Below are positions 49,080 to 62,277 of a stretch of DNA of 64,000 bases, in pieces (the stretch's first letter is position 1; every line of letters begins with the position of its first letter). The stretch spans positions 310,001 to 374,000 of the forward strand of contig JAIXMP010000037.1 in the NCBI GenBank assembly GCA_025677815.1, written 5' to 3'. The notes beneath the pieces are model-generated. The model saw only the letters and a list, made by a program, of their open reading frames with translations, did no database searches and was not told where the DNA came from. The position numbers and the translations under genes are program-made. Source of the DNA: Phascolomyces articulosus. Taxonomy: Eukaryota; Mucoromycota; Mucoromycetes; Mucorales; Lichtheimiaceae.

Positions 49080-51575
49080 ATGTCCAAAAAATATCAATTG
49101 TTTCAAACGTAAGTCCGTCTGTCTTCATACCTAAGAAGCAGTGTTTGTATATTTTATGCCAAATTGAATCGTACAAGAAAAAATTTAAAAGTAACTCCGT
49201 TTCTGGTTTTTTTTTTTTTGTGTTGTTAAAAAAACAAGTCGTCGTCAAAAGTCAAACCCTCACCAAACGCGTTTTACAAACATGGACCCAACTGCGAACA
49301 AATCTTCGGTAAAAAAAAAATAAACCATTCTATTGTTATATTAACCATATTCATTTCTGAACGAACAAGAAGCTAAAATAAATATAAATGATAGCCACTT
49401 CTTGTCCCAGGAGCGGTAGCAGCCCAAAAGCCAGTAGCAGGCTCACCCATGGGCTCGTCCTACGAAAATCAATGGCTTGCACCCGAGGAAAAGCAACGAG
49501 GCACATCGCCAGCCAATAGTCGTACAGGTAGTGATGCCAAATCAAGTAGAGCCAGTAGTGATTCAGGTAGTCCACAAATCACACAACAAAATCCAAATCA
49601 ATCACAACAGCAACCACGACCTACACCACCTCGTAAATCACAAAAGGACATGACAAAGGCTGAACGTCGTGCTCTTCAAGAACAACAAAGATTGGAAAAG
49701 CAAGGTCGAATTGCAGCTGGTTTACCAAAGTCTGCTAAAAAGGCAGCCGAGTTGGAATCAACAAATAAAAAAACTCAACAGCAACAACAGCAGCAACAAC
49801 AGCAGCAACAATCTTCTGGTAACGGTGATGATAAACAAAAGAAAAAAGCTAGAGCACCAAAGACAGATCAAAACCAAGTCCCTTGGTTGATGCATTTGGA
49901 TTCTCCAAAGAGACCTGAAACCAGCGGTAATAAGGACTTACACCCTGCAGTCTTAGCATTGGGCTTGTATTTCTCAGAACATAAAATTGTTGGTTCAAAT
50001 GCCAGATGTGTTGCAATGTTGGAAACTTTCTCAAAGGTATGTACATTAATGAATGTTTTTTGAGGGAGTAAGGGGATTTATGTAAAATACTGTGTGGATG
50101 AAAGACATTTTAAAATTGTGGATAGGATTTTAGGATCATTCGACCTATGTAACTAACCAATTATTAATATTGAATGTGGAATACCATAGGTTATTGAAGA
50201 ACATCGACCCCCAGCTGATGCTACATTCGCACGAAACATTCAAAAACACCTCGATCCACACATTGCTTATCTTTTGGGAACCCGACCAATGTCATTGAGT
50301 ATGCGTGAATGTATTAGATGGTTAAAGAAGGAGATTTCAGATATTGTAGAAGAAGATCCACCGCTTTCAGATGAAGAGGTAAAAAAAAAAATGAAATTAT
50401 AGGAAATAGAATTCGGGATAGAAAAGCTATGCTGACGATGGTACTGGACTCTTTGCTTTTGTATATATGATAGGCACGAAGTAGACTTATTGAAGCCATT
50501 GAACATTTCATCCGAGAACGTATCACTATGGCTGATCAATTGATCGTTCAAAATGGACTGCAAAAGATTCAAGATGGAGAAGTTATTTTGACATATGGAA
50601 AATCATCCGTTGTTGAGAATTTATTATTGGAAACAAAGAAGAAAGGAATTGATTTTAGAGTTATTGTTGTTGACAGTCGTCCTTTGTTTGAAGGTATATA
50701 GATATAATATTTCTATTTCTCTGGAATTTTTTTTTTTTCGAATGAACAAGAAAGGACAATGTTATATTAAAAATATTGGGTCTTTCATTCTTGTTTGCTA
50801 ATACTGATTTATTTTTAATAGGAAAACATCTTTTACGACGGTTAGCAGCAGCTGGAATTGATTGTTCTTACTTTTTGTTGTCCAGTGTCTATGTTGCGTT
50901 ACGTTCTGTAACCAAGGTGATTATGGGTGCACATGCATTACTTAACAATGGTGCTGTCTATTCCAGAGTTGGAACAGCTATGGTTGCTATGGCTGCTCGA
51001 GATAAACAAATCCCTGTTATGATTTGTTGTGAAACATACAAGTTTGTAAACCGTACACAAGTAGATTCTCTCGTTTTAAACGAAATTGGTATGTTTATGG
51101 TGTAAAAAGAGATGATGAACTTGAGTTTCCATTTAAAACTTACATATCCCTTCGTCGATAATGTTTTCTTTTATAGGAAACCCTGATGAGCTTGTCGATA
51201 CTAAACCAGTGTTCAATTCTTGTCATCAAACCCATCCTACACCAAACGAATCAGCATTATCTTCCTGGCGTGAGCAACCTAATTTAAGATTACTCAACTT
51301 ATTATATGATGTAACACCATCAAAATACATTACACTTGTTGTAACAGAAGTTGGTTTAATTCCTTGTACATCTGCACCAGTTGTAAGTTATTCTTTCCGT
51401 TTGATAAAGTATCAACATGAAATTTCTAGATGTCTAATGTTTTGTTTTTGTTTCAAATATAGATTTGGCGTGAGTACAAGTAAGTATATGAACAACTAAA
51501 TGGTACATTGATACGCAGTTGGCTTTTTACTGATTTTTTTTTTTTAGTGAGGAATTTGGAAAACGAACAAAATAG
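49080..51575 (+). CDS. GCD2: translation initiation factor eIF2B subunit delta
   Basis: eIF2B delta is a regulatory subunit of the eIF2 guanine-nucleotide exchange factor, which recycles eIF2 in the cytosol and senses its phosphorylation. The conserved part starts near 49920: HPAVLALGLYFSEHKIVGSN, then LTYGKSSVVE, FRVIVVDSRPLFEG, VTKVIMGAHALLNNGAVYSR, and near the end DVTPSKYITLVVTEVG with IPCTSAPV. The last exon (from 51548) completes IWREYNEEFGKRTK. The N-terminal third is low complexity, with a CAA/CAG repeat (49778-49811) giving a poly-Gln run before a Lys-rich stretch. The start is uncertain: an ATG at 49080 with small exons 49080-49108 and 49239-49308 joined at 49431 keeps the frame; ATGs at 49281 and 49449 are alternatives. 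Confidence 0.88.
49778..49811 (+). repeat. CAA/CAG repeat coding poly-Gln in eIF2B delta
   Basis: An uninterrupted run of about twelve Gln codons, mixing CAA and CAG, lies in the disordered N-terminal region. It is a likely site of length variation. Confidence 0.8.
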
Positions 51576-51811
51576 TAAAATAATAGTAATAATAATAAAA
51601 AAGCTGTTTAATTTACGTGTAATATTTGTACATATATACGCTTTGTGGAATTTCATGCAGAGATAGGGATTATATGGATCAACTTTGTATCTGGCTAAAA
51701 GTAAACGACAAGCGCTAGGAAGAAAGATTGGATAATATTGGGAAGGTATGATATGAAATAATATTGGTTGATAGGTAGATTTTTTTAGATGAATACAAAG
51801 GGTTTAGTATT

Positions 51812-54018
51812 TTATGCTTTGGAGCAAGTTTCAGCTTCTTCGAGGTCTTTAATCCCCTTTTTCTCGACAGTTTGGGGAAGCATAAATTCGATGCGTAATA
51901 AAAATGCAATGAAGAGTGTGAAGAACACAGCCCCGAAAGACATCCCCATAGATGTCATTTTACCGTTGACTATAATAAAAATATATTCCATTGTCAGCAA
52001 ATGGATGATCTACTACATGAAGTTTTTTTTATCATACACCTCATACTCATACAAATAATATAAAAAAGAAGGAATAAAAACTTACAAAATGCAGGTGAAT
52101 CACTTACAACCCAACTACGTAGATTAATGAAGTTAGGTGCAAGGTTACCAACGGCGTTAATAAATGCGATAGCAACTGCACGAGAATTGTGATCAGCGTG
52201 ATAAATTTCGGTAACCTTTTTTAAAAAGAAAAAAGAAAAAGACTACAGTTAGTGAGTGCTACAAAGAAATATAATCTCAAATGCAATACTCACCCAAGCC
52301 AAGCATAGAGCGGGTAAAGAGATATTAGCTGCAATAGCGTATACACCGACGAAAAGTAATGCAGGAGGGTTATTACCGTGACCCACGACACCCAAAATAA
52401 GATACCAAACGCCGACCCATAATTCAGTAATGGCAACGTGCCAGACACGATCTCCGGTTTTATCTGATGACCAAGCAATACATATAGCGGCAATGGCACC
52501 AAACAAGTAGGCAGGTGTATTCATATAATTGCTAAAGGCTACTTCATAACCCATATCTCGCAAAATAATAGCGAAATTGAGGGAAATTTGGTTTCCAATG
52601 TAAATACATGAAAAATTAAGTACTTGAAGCCAAGCATAAGGGGTTGCCAACACATTGGTAATGCTGTATAATTAAGAATAAACAAAAATATGTTCATGAA
52701 AATTATTTCGTAACGGATCATCATTGTTAACGTTGATTCTCTATTATACTATAAATTATGTTACGTACGTTTTAAAGTTGAATGTTGCTGACTTGACCTT
52801 GCTACCTTGAAGTTCAATTCTTCGGACTGCTGTTTGACGTTCTTCTTCAGTGAGCCAGTAAGTTTTATGATGTGGGAAATTTGGGAGCAACATGTAGCCG
52901 AAGAGACCAATAACCACACCAACTAATCCTTCAATGATGAATAACCATTTCCATGCTGGAAGACCACCAGCTCCATCCATATGATCAGCAATACCTAATT
53001 AAACGGTTAGGTGAAAGTGTTATCTTAATTTCAATTATTTAATTAAGGATAATCTTTGTTTATACTTACCACCAGCAATTAAACCGCCGAATGCACCAGA
53101 AACTTGATTTCCAGTAGTAAACATCATCATACGTTTTCCAAGTTCTTTTTTGGTATACCAGCTACCCAACAAAAATATCATACCAGGATAAAATGCGGCC
53201 TATATACAAGAAAAGAGAACAAATATTACAACATATTAATAAAAAAGAGATTTGAAGAATAATTGATCATGCACGTCGTATCTGTTAGCATAGTATGGAC
53301 TTTTGATATATTTACCTCAACTAAACCCATCAACAACCGACAACCCCAAAGTGCTTGGTGAGTTTTAACAAGAGACATGAAGCACACGATAGTGCCCCAT
53401 GCAATAACTACAGATGGTAAAAACCATCGAGGCAAAAGTCTTGTAATTATCATGTTGCTAGGAATTTGTAATCTATAAATAAGAAATAACATGTCAGTAT
53501 TATTATTAATCAGTAGCCTTTAATTTTTACATAAAAAAAGTAAATTATGAGTTATTACATACACAACATAACCGATAAAGAACATAGTTATACTCCAATT
53601 GTAAGCTACGTTATCCAAGTCCAAATCAACTTTCATACCCATAGTAAAAGCATTTTCTATTAGATATTAACAACAGCAGCGATATATGATGTAAAATTAG
53701 TAATTTGTATATCACTAGACATGCTTTAAATGAAGTAAATATATGTCATTTATAGTTAAATAGAACATATTACTCACGAAGATTGTTTCGATCAAGAAGA
53801 TTAGCAAAGTAAGCAAAGAAAGACCAAATGAGCATATGCGTATCGAGTTTACGTACAAGTTTTCGTTCCAAGATTGGATCAACACCATTTGTAGTATCTG
53901 GACTATTTTCAGAAGAGTCCCTTTCTTGAGATACTGCATCAACATGATTAATCACTGGTTTATCACCTTCAGCTTCTTCAGATTCCCTGCTGGAGCTAAT
54001 TATACTTTGTGGGGCCAT
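51812..54018 (-). CDS. MFS permease, anion:cation symporter (Dal5/Tna1-like) family, copy 2
   Basis: This is a paralogue of the permease at 44122-46310, in opposite orientation. It starts at 54018 with MAPQSIISSS and an acidic cytosolic N terminus. The same marks follow: LLDRNNL at the end of exon 1, YVVLQIPSNMIITR across a splice, AAFYPGMIFLLGSWYTK, LPAWKWLFIIEGLVG, YEVAFSNYMNTPAYLFG and NAVGNLAPNF. The C terminus ends in FMLPQTVEKKG and a short acidic tail. Introns fall at the same places as in copy 1. Substrate unknown. A TATA element sits at 54117-54126. Confidence 0.88.
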
Positions 54019-55734
54019 ATTATTTATTGATCTAATTGTAGGGAATTATAATTAATTGATGAAGAAGAAAAAAAAAGAGGTAATGAGAAATATGAGGAAA
54101 AAGAAAAATTTGAAAGCCTTTATATATCTTATTTCATCAAGATCCTAATTGAATGCATAGGGACAAATTACTCTGAAAAAAGGAGATTGAACCTTCATCA
54201 TCCATTGTTCTAGCTACTAGCATTAGAGCTGCTATTACTAAGTTTGTGTGTGTGAGAGAGTTATCTGTTATATGAAAAAGCAATCTTCCCCACACTCAGA
54301 TATTTGCTAGAAACCTATCTGCTATTATCAAAAATGATCTATCTCCTTCTCCCACCCAAAAGCAATGGTAGGACGGATGACAAGATATTCGATTAGTTTA
54401 GATGTAAAACTTGGTTGGTGTATATCCAAAACTAATTTTACACTTTCGTGTAAAATGTATTATCAACAGGGTAATTCTGCAACCTTAATCAATGACCGAT
54501 GACGCGAGTTTAACTTCGAATAACATACGATATATGTTGTTTATTAACGATATAACATGATATAAATTATTGTATATTTTATATGCTATATAACATTCAT
54601 TCTTTTCTATTTTATTATCATATATATATTAATCAAGAATTAAAGCTGTCCATAGTTTCTCTGGTTTGAAGAAGTATGGATATACATTTAGACATATTAT
54701 TATGTGTGACAAGTACGAGATGAATCCAATACAAACATGGAATTAATTCTTCTTAGAAAAAATACAACAGGATGGTACAAAAAAAATTTGCAGTTGTTAC
54801 GCTTTTGTTTTAAAAACTGTTCCTGATAAAAATCCCACGACAGTTTTCTTAAAAAAAGAACACTAAATAATTTTTTAGATAAGGCTAAAAGACAACATAA
54901 TCTCCCAATTAGATCCAACTTGTTGTAATAAGTTAGCATCATCGTCGTTGGGTTGAACAATTTGGTGGAACAAACATAAATATAGCTTATATCAACTCTG
55001 TTGACACGGTCGTGTGTAAGTTCTCACGCGCATAAACGCTCACATACACATTTGCATATGAGTGAAAACGTCAAAAATTTGCATCATTTAAAGGAAAAAT
55101 AAGAAGTAACAGGATGTGGGGGTTGGTAATTCTCCATATGAAAACTAAAAATGAGTATTAATTCGTTCAATCCACGAGTGTCTTAAAGATATATAGTATG
55201 CTTTTTTTTTATCAATGCCACTCAGTGATGAAATATTAGGGATTTATTGTACAATACATATTCAAAGTTACTCCAATTTTTGCTTTCATGTAATCAGAAG
55301 GATCGTATCTAACTCATCATCTCTCCTTTTAATCAGTAAACCCTTGGGAGAAAAAAAGGGCTCAGTTACCAACAATTTAATTTATTTGGGTCTTGGATTG
55401 TAGTTACTATTTTTTTGTTTTGTTTTGTATGTGTTGGGATTATTTTACTCACGATTATTATAACATCCAATCGCAGAATTTTCCACTAAACAGACCAAGT
55501 CGCATTTATGATGTAGGGATCAAGTGATCCAAAATGCACAAGCACTTCTTTAAGAATTTATCTTGTATTACAGATCTCCGCCTTTTACCATTCCAGCGTG
55601 TGAATTACCCTTCGCGGGAAATTTTGCCCAAGTTGGTTTGACGTTCGAAATTCCCATAAAATCGGAACACTGTGACCGATGTTTTTTTATTTCATATGAG
55701 TAGTAAGGCAAAAAGCACCTTAGGCTTCTGAGTT
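54019..55734. other. intergenic region between MFS gene and KDZ transposon
   Basis: About 1.7 kb of A+T-rich DNA. The part next to 54018 is the promoter of the minus-strand permease. No coding frame with recognisable features is present. Confidence 0.45.
54117..54126 (-). promoter_or_regulatory. TATA box of the second MFS permease
   Basis: On the minus strand this reads TATATAAAGG, about 100 bp upstream of the start codon at 54018, similar in placement to the TATA box of the paralogue. Confidence 0.5.
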
Positions 55735-55836
55735 ACGCACCAAATTGGGCTCAGAAAGGCGCTTAGGATACCAATCTGCTAAGAATTCACTGCTTAAAAA
55801 TGCACTGTTGATGAAGTCTTAACTTTCATAGCCCGC
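55735..55836 (+). repeat. left terminal inverted repeat of the KDZ element
   Basis: It starts ACGCACCAAATTGGGCTC and ends TTTCATAGCCCGC. It is the inverted match of 62176-62277 over 102 bases with one mismatch (G versus A at the 73rd base). Confidence 0.9.
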
Positions 55837-56122
55837 CCAACCTGTGGTTAATTTTTTGATTTGCAACTATTAAACTAAACTTCCATGTATGCTACTAATG
55901 ACTGTAATATATAATAAAACAATTACATTTAGAAAAATATATAGGGTATGAAGCAGGGATAGTTATATAAACATACATATTAAAAGACAAACTACATATA
56001 AAAAATGTATAAAATGCATAAAAAAGACTAAAATAAACATAAGCAAGTGCAAGTACAGGAAAAAAAATAAAAGGGCATACGAATAATAAATAATGTATAT
56101 ACATGAGCATAGGGATCCCTAT

Positions 56123-59100
56123 TTAAAAACATATATCAGCATTAACATCAACATTTTCTTCGTTCTCTTCTTCATCATCCTTCTCCTCCTCATTCTCAAT
56201 TTCTTCGTATAAACGGTCCACTGCAACCCTATCTACTTGAACATCATCCTGGCTCTCGGTTTCGTCAGCTCCACTATCTTCATCATTGATATTATCCTCA
56301 TCTTCAGTTCCTTCATTATAATTATTTACACCTTCCAAATTATCATCGACACCATCAAAAGCTTCATATAAATGTGTCTCACCAGGGATAACAAAAGATT
56401 CACCTCGGTTATAATGATAACCATATGCTCTCAAGTAAAAGTCTTCAGCATCTAATAAACGGTAGTATAATAAAACCTTCGTTCCTTCTTGCCTATGGAA
56501 TTTTTTTACGGCTGTTTCCAATGCCTGACACTGCCGCATCGCATATCTTTTTACACGGATTTCTTCAATCTAAATAATCAAAGGTTAGTTTATACATTGA
56601 CTATACCTATTATATACCAAGTATATAATACTAAACAATATGAAATATACAGTACCTTAATTATATCTATTTCTTCTTGAGCACGTTTTTTATTCATATG
56701 CTCTCGAAGCACGCGAAATGTAACTGTGTCAACTTCGAAGTCCCAGAAATCACTTTTCAAGTTACAAATATCTTTGTAACTGCGAACATCTTCATATCTT
56801 TCAAGTTTTTTACAGATATCATTATATCTCTTTAAAATGGGCATAGCAGTAGTTCTGACATTGGTAATTGATGATTTGAGTTTCTTGCTAGCTTTATGGC
56901 CTATAATAATATATAATTTAATTTCACAAATCTATCCTTTTATATTCCCATTACGTGATGAAGAGCAAGTGATATTAGCGTACCAAGTTTCGTAGTATGA
57001 TATAACTGGTCCTGTAGCAACGTTCTGCCAACAATTACAGCTTTAAGGTGAGCTTTTTCTTTCTCAAGTAAGCGTTCTTGACCCATTCGATAATAATTCT
57101 TGTAATTTTCAGAACCATCTCCCCAACGTATTTCTATAATTCCATCAGCCTTAAGAGCTCGCTCCAAGCTTTCAACTATGTTCGTTTTTTGTTGGCTAAA
57201 GGTTTTATAATGTAAACAAGATGCGGATCATTTTTTTAAGTAATACACAAACCAAATCAAATGGCATTATCTTTAATAGAATTACTAACTATTAAATATT
57301 ATTTATGGCCAGGAATACATACCTAGTTTGATTTTTATAAAAATTATGCAGTTCGTTTGCATACTGTATTTTTCTTGCCTCTTCGCTTATTGCTGTATTT
57401 GTATTACTGCCGGGATCAAAGGTTACTTCTTTGACGAATTCCTCCCATTTTTCCTTTAATTTTTTACCATTATCTGTAAGAAGAGATGGATCATATGCGC
57501 CAATAATTTTATTTGCATCTTCAATCATTTTCTTAGCCTTCAACCATCGTCGCCGTATTGTGTTAGCTAATGATCATTATATTATAATTATTATATAAAC
57601 AAGTAGAAAGTTAAATAATATCATTATCTTAAATATATTCATATTTATAATAAAAAAAATTGATATCTTACGAATATTAAACAAATGTTTTTTGTTATAA
57701 TGTGTAATTGCATGTGATAAAGTCAGCATACGTCTTTCAGCAGACATTTGTCTGGTGATACTGACAAATTTCCCTAGATAGGACCATACCTATGGATTTT
57801 AATTAGTATGTATTATTAATTTGAAAGTGAAACAATATATTTTTATATAATAATGAACAATATAGGTACCCTTTCGCATTGTTCACCATCAACAAGGCCC
57901 ATATATTCGATAAATCGAGGATTGTTATAAACCTTTTAAATTTTAAATAAATAAAAAAAGATTTAATTTTTAACTTTCTAACAACAGCGTATGATGATTA
58001 AGCAATTTGCTAACTAAAAAATGATTATAATAGGTACTTGGCAGCTCATGGAATGACCAATTGAGTGGAATACTCCTATAGCCGTCTTCGATCCGGATCT
58101 TTTTAGTTCAGGAAAATATACCTATATATATATATATGAAAAAAAAGCGGCAAGCAGTTCGGAACACATAAGAAACTATTATATTATATTAAGAGCAACA
58201 ACTAATATTTAAAGTAGCAAATTAATATATAAAGTTGATTCATACAGAAAGCGCGTGTTTGAATCTACAAGCAATATCATAGTAAACATGTATTTTATTG
58301 ACGTATTTTTCGGTCATGACTTTGACTAATGCCAGAGGATATTTAAATCTTGTAAATATAAAGTAGCAGGAAATCATTATTAGTATCGGTATCCCATGTA
58401 CCCATGTATATAAATAAATAATATACTTGTTTTAGTCTAATTAACATAATATTTATACAACATATTATAAAAGTAAAACTGTGTATATATTTTGTAAATA
58501 CCCTTCTCCAGATTGATACATAGTTGTGAATTCCAAGGCAATATCGTGTTTACAAACGCATCCGACAACACCAGTTTCATGGAAACGAGGCTTATTGATA
58601 GCTTGTAAGCTTTTATTTGCAACATCGAAATTACTTGTGCATACGATATCGTCATCATTATTTGATGGCATTTGTGTTTCCACGACGTTTTCACCAAAAG
58701 CGTTTTGATATTCATCCGCTTTAAAATACAATGAGCAAGAAGCTTTTTCTTTATCTTGCTCATTTCTTTTTAGCCGACGTAGTTGCTGATTCCCATCAAT
58801 GGCAACTGACATATAGGACCCCTATTAATATATAAATAGCAGTTATATATAATAAGTAGGGGCATTTTCTTACTTTTATAATATAATAGCACAAATAATT
58901 GAAAAACCAAGTTATTGTATTTCTAGCTTCCACCTTGTTTTCCTCTGCTGCATCTCTTTTTGTTGGACACGCAGGGCACGCCGATCTCTCTTCCTGGGGG
59001 ATTTCATTCAATTCGTATTGTAGTAACTGTTGATCGACTGTCTCTACTATTTTTTCATAAACAAAGAAGACATTTCCAAGGGCCTTCCTCAAAGTATCAG

Positions 59101-60304
59101 ATTTAATTATCTATTGTTGTGATAATTCATATTCAATTATAGAGATAAGTATTTTTATGAGTATTAGAAGATATTGAATTATTATTTGACAATGATTTGA
59201 TAATAAGAACCTTGGATTTATGTAAAGTGGTAAAAGCAAAAGAAAATGCTTGACATGATAATTGGCCCTCGGCACGTAGCAATGAATACCATTCAATAAG
59301 TGGCAAATGAAATGCAATCTTTGGTTCAAAGGGAGAGGAGGTAATAAGAGAGTGGCGTAGAAGTGTAACTGGAATCTCTTCACACTTACAGCATGTGAAG
59401 CTGATTTTTTTGACTCCTGTTTTTAATATGTCATATTTAAAACGGTAAATAACGACGTAATATTAAACAGTAAAATGAATTTTTATAACGTTATTATATA
59501 TAATAGGTATAGTGAAAACGAATAATACACTCTTACCCGTGTAAAAAAAGCAAATAATATCTCTTTTGTACGCTTCTTTTTCACGACATTCACAAAATTT
59601 TAAAGCAGCAGTTACCGGCTCTACTAAATCTGTACACTTAGGTCCTCCATCATTATAGCAATTTTTAAATTGCTTTTGGAGATCCTCGAGCAACTCATTC
59701 CATTTTTTTTCTGTTTCCTTTGATCTTTCTGCGTAAGATTTAGAATTTTGCTGAGGGTGTTGGACACGGATATCAGGGATAACAGAACCATGTGGACGAA
59801 CAACTTCTGCATCTTCAGAAGAATCATTGGGTGCAACAATGCGATTGTGAGGAATTGCTAAAGATACAGTAACCACACAGTGCATTAATAATTATACTTA
59901 TTCTTGATATGTATTATTTTACTTATTCAAGTGCCATTACCGTTTGGAGATTGATAAGTATCACTTATTATATTTCTATTTTGCCCAATATTGCCTATGG
60001 TGCTTTCTTCTATTATATAATTTATAATAATACTCATAAATATAATAGTTTATTAAAATGCAGCAAGTCTTCTTAATACAATAATACCAATAGTATTTCT
60101 GTCCAATCTTGGTCTTTTTAAATTCCTGGTATCGTGCTGGTCAGGTTGCTCACTGTCTTCACGCTCGCTTACTATACCATTCCCCTGTTGTTGTTGTTGT
60201 TGTTGTTGTTGTGGCTGTTGATTACGCTGATTAGATTCAATGGATGATGGAGGGCGTTCTGGCTGTTTCCGTCTACGAACGATTGTACGTCCTTGTTTAC
60301 CCAT
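56123..60304 (-). CDS. KDZ-superfamily transposase
   Basis: This is a transposase of the Kyakuja-Dileera-Zisupton superfamily. It starts at 60304 (MGKQGRTIVRRRKQPERP) with a basic, Gln-rich N terminus. Two Cys-rich segments follow: FCECREKEAY and CCKCEEIPVTLLRHSL, the latter leading into SSPFEPKIAFHLPLIEW. Then come a CPACP motif, the first catalytic segment VAIDGNQQLRRLKR, HETGVVGCVCKHDIAL, YYDIACRFKHAL, FHSIGHSMSCQV and GLVDGEQCERVWSYLG, which together give the family's acidic residues. The C-terminal ~90 residues are strongly acidic. A poly-Gln run is encoded at 60187-60213. Many short introns fit GT-AG with frame kept, and I see no disabling mutation, although not every junction was checked. 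Confidence 0.88.
60187..60213 (-). repeat. poly-Gln codon run in the KDZ transposase N terminus
   Basis: A run of about nine CAA codons (TTG on the plus strand) lies just after the basic N terminus, in a region without conserved motifs. Confidence 0.7.
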
Positions 60305-60637
60305 AGTAGAAGTAGTATATAAAAAATAAATAAATGCCGAAGACAGAGAAAGAGAGTGTAAAAAAAGATAAAGTAACTTCAAGTATTTCTGTATAAATTA
60401 ATTTAGTTTTGATAATTTCTGCTAATACAATGTATTGCTATTATCATTGTCATTGTAGCTTCACGTTGTTATTCAGTGAAATAAGCAAGTATCCTCGTGC
60501 AAAATTGTTTGAATAATACTATACTTTATAACTTCATCCCTTTATTCCCAATATTAGATATATACCAATAACTTATTTCTATAATGATTTAATTATAATT
60601 GGAAAAAAAAAACATTTTTAATTTATTAACGTAATCA

Positions 60638-62098
60638 TCACCCATCGTTATTATTGTTGGTAACTGGGCTCGCAGATTCGTCTTGTACTATATACGTATA
60701 AATATAGTATTCATATTAATAACTATAATGTATAGTCTAAATAATTTAATTCAACTAACCATGGTCGGCAATCTTAATAATTCTAACTTTCTTATGTTCA
60801 TTAGCTACATCAATGCTGTCATTAACTGCTGTTTCGAGCTTTTGAAACATGTCGTTACTAAGCTTCTGTGGATTTACAGCTATTGCATTGTCGACCCCAA
60901 AATCAAAGCCCACAATCTCCACACCGTCGGTTTTATTAACATAGCTTACGATATCACTTCCATCACCTTTACATCCAACAATCGTCCGTTTAAATTTCTT
61001 CCAGGAAAACCGTGTCCAGTCGGTTTTCTGGCCGGCGGCTTCTACTAAAAAAATACAAGATACCATGCAATCAATGAACTCACGTCAATTTAACCACATA
61101 TATACATAATTATGATATTCACACATTTCTTTCTTAAAGTAATTTGATACAGAAGCTCTTCTTTTTTGTGAGGGCCTCACGTATCCCACAGAAGATGCTT
61201 GATTCCTATCTTCATCCCCACCCTCCTCCTCCATTGAATTCACATTCTCCTCGATATCTGATATGTAAAATATGATATGATATAATTTTAAACAAAATTT
61301 ATTGCCCAATTACTAGTTAATTCACAAATATTTATTTCTAATATATGAATATAAAAACCATAAACACACCTGGATCTCTCAGGATAGAATCTTTCGAGAA
61401 TTCTACAATAACGTTGAATATAATAATATAGCAATGTTTACCTAACTTTATAGTTTTCAGCGTGTTCAATAACCATACGTACCTTTACATCCTTTCACAA
61501 ACTCGTCAATTCCACCCATTTTTCTTATGGAATAATCCGAAGATTCTATATACTTCATCTAGTTAGTATCCAACTTATCCATATATAATCCATAAAATAA
61601 CTTACTGGTTGTACTTCGAGCTACTTCAGCTTGCCAATCCTCTTCGCGTTGAGGAGATATTAACAATGTAATATCAAAATCAAACAATTTTGTCATCATG
61701 TCCACCCGAGAAACAATATCCTTCATCCATTTTTCTATAATTTCTTTCCTCTTTTCCTCGCATGTAGGAGCTACTGGATTGTTGATGATTGCTAGCTTTT
61801 TATCCAATTTTTCCATCAATGCTTTATCTTCTTTAACTTTCTTATATGCCGTTGAAATCTCCTTATCAGTCGCACCTGAAATGGGATCCGAAACCTGAAT
61901 CAAAGCACTCCATTCTAAACAGACTAATAAGCACATTCATTATCATATAGATTCAAAATTATATTCGTCCTAACCTCTGCGTTCTTCGTCAGTACCCTTA
62001 AACACAAGATGTATAAATAAATTCCAAGGGCTTAACTTTCTAAAGGGCTTTGGAGTAATAGGACGATGTTGGTCGGTAGATGCAGTAGTAGATTCCAT
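60638..62098 (-). CDS. KDZ element accessory protein
   Basis: This is the second gene of the KDZ element, upstream of the transposase on the same strand with 333 bp between. It starts at 62098 (MESTTASTDQHRPITPKPF) and ends at 60638 in a small last exon. Exons in between lie near 61.9-61.6, 61.55-61.49, 61.26-61.1 and 61.05-60.76 kb. The N-terminal KLSPWNLFIHLVF, a W-x-x-L segment, and a charged helix with DKEISTAYKKVKEDKALMEK recall the three-helix pattern of an HMG box, but the match is weak. The C-terminal domain has FSWKKFKRTIVGCKGDGSDI and FDFGVDNAIAVNP. I do not recognise it further. It could be a DNA-binding partner of the transposase. Borders near 61.4 kb are unresolved. Confidence 0.58.
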
Positions 62099-62175
62099 AG
62101 TGCAATAATTAAAAAAAAAAAAAAAGTAGGAAAAGTAACTGTTTTGTGGTCCTGCGGCGTGTCGCCAGTCATTAA

Positions 62176-62277
62176 GCGGGCTATGAAAGTTAAGACTTCA
62201 TCAATAGTGCATTTTTAAGCAGTGAATTCTTAGCAGATTGGTATCCTAAGCGCCTTTCTGAGCCCAATTTGGTGCGT
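62176..62277 (-). repeat. right terminal inverted repeat of the KDZ element
   Basis: Inverted copy of 55735-55836; it ends TTTGGTGCGT on the plus strand. See the left repeat for the comparison. Confidence 0.9.

Larger units (their letters stand above)
55735..62277. mobile_element. KDZ-superfamily DNA transposon with 102-bp inverted ends
   Basis: The element is about 6.5 kb, bounded by 102-bp terminal inverted repeats (55735-55836 and 62176-62277) that differ at a single position by my alignment. It carries a KDZ-type transposase (56123-60304, -) and a second gene (60638-62098, -). I could not see an 8-bp direct repeat outside the ends (TCTGAGTT left, GATTCGTG right), so the insertion is old at the flanks, or the flanks were rearranged, or my end assignment is off. 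The near-identity of the ends suggests recent activity or conversion. Confidence 0.85.
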
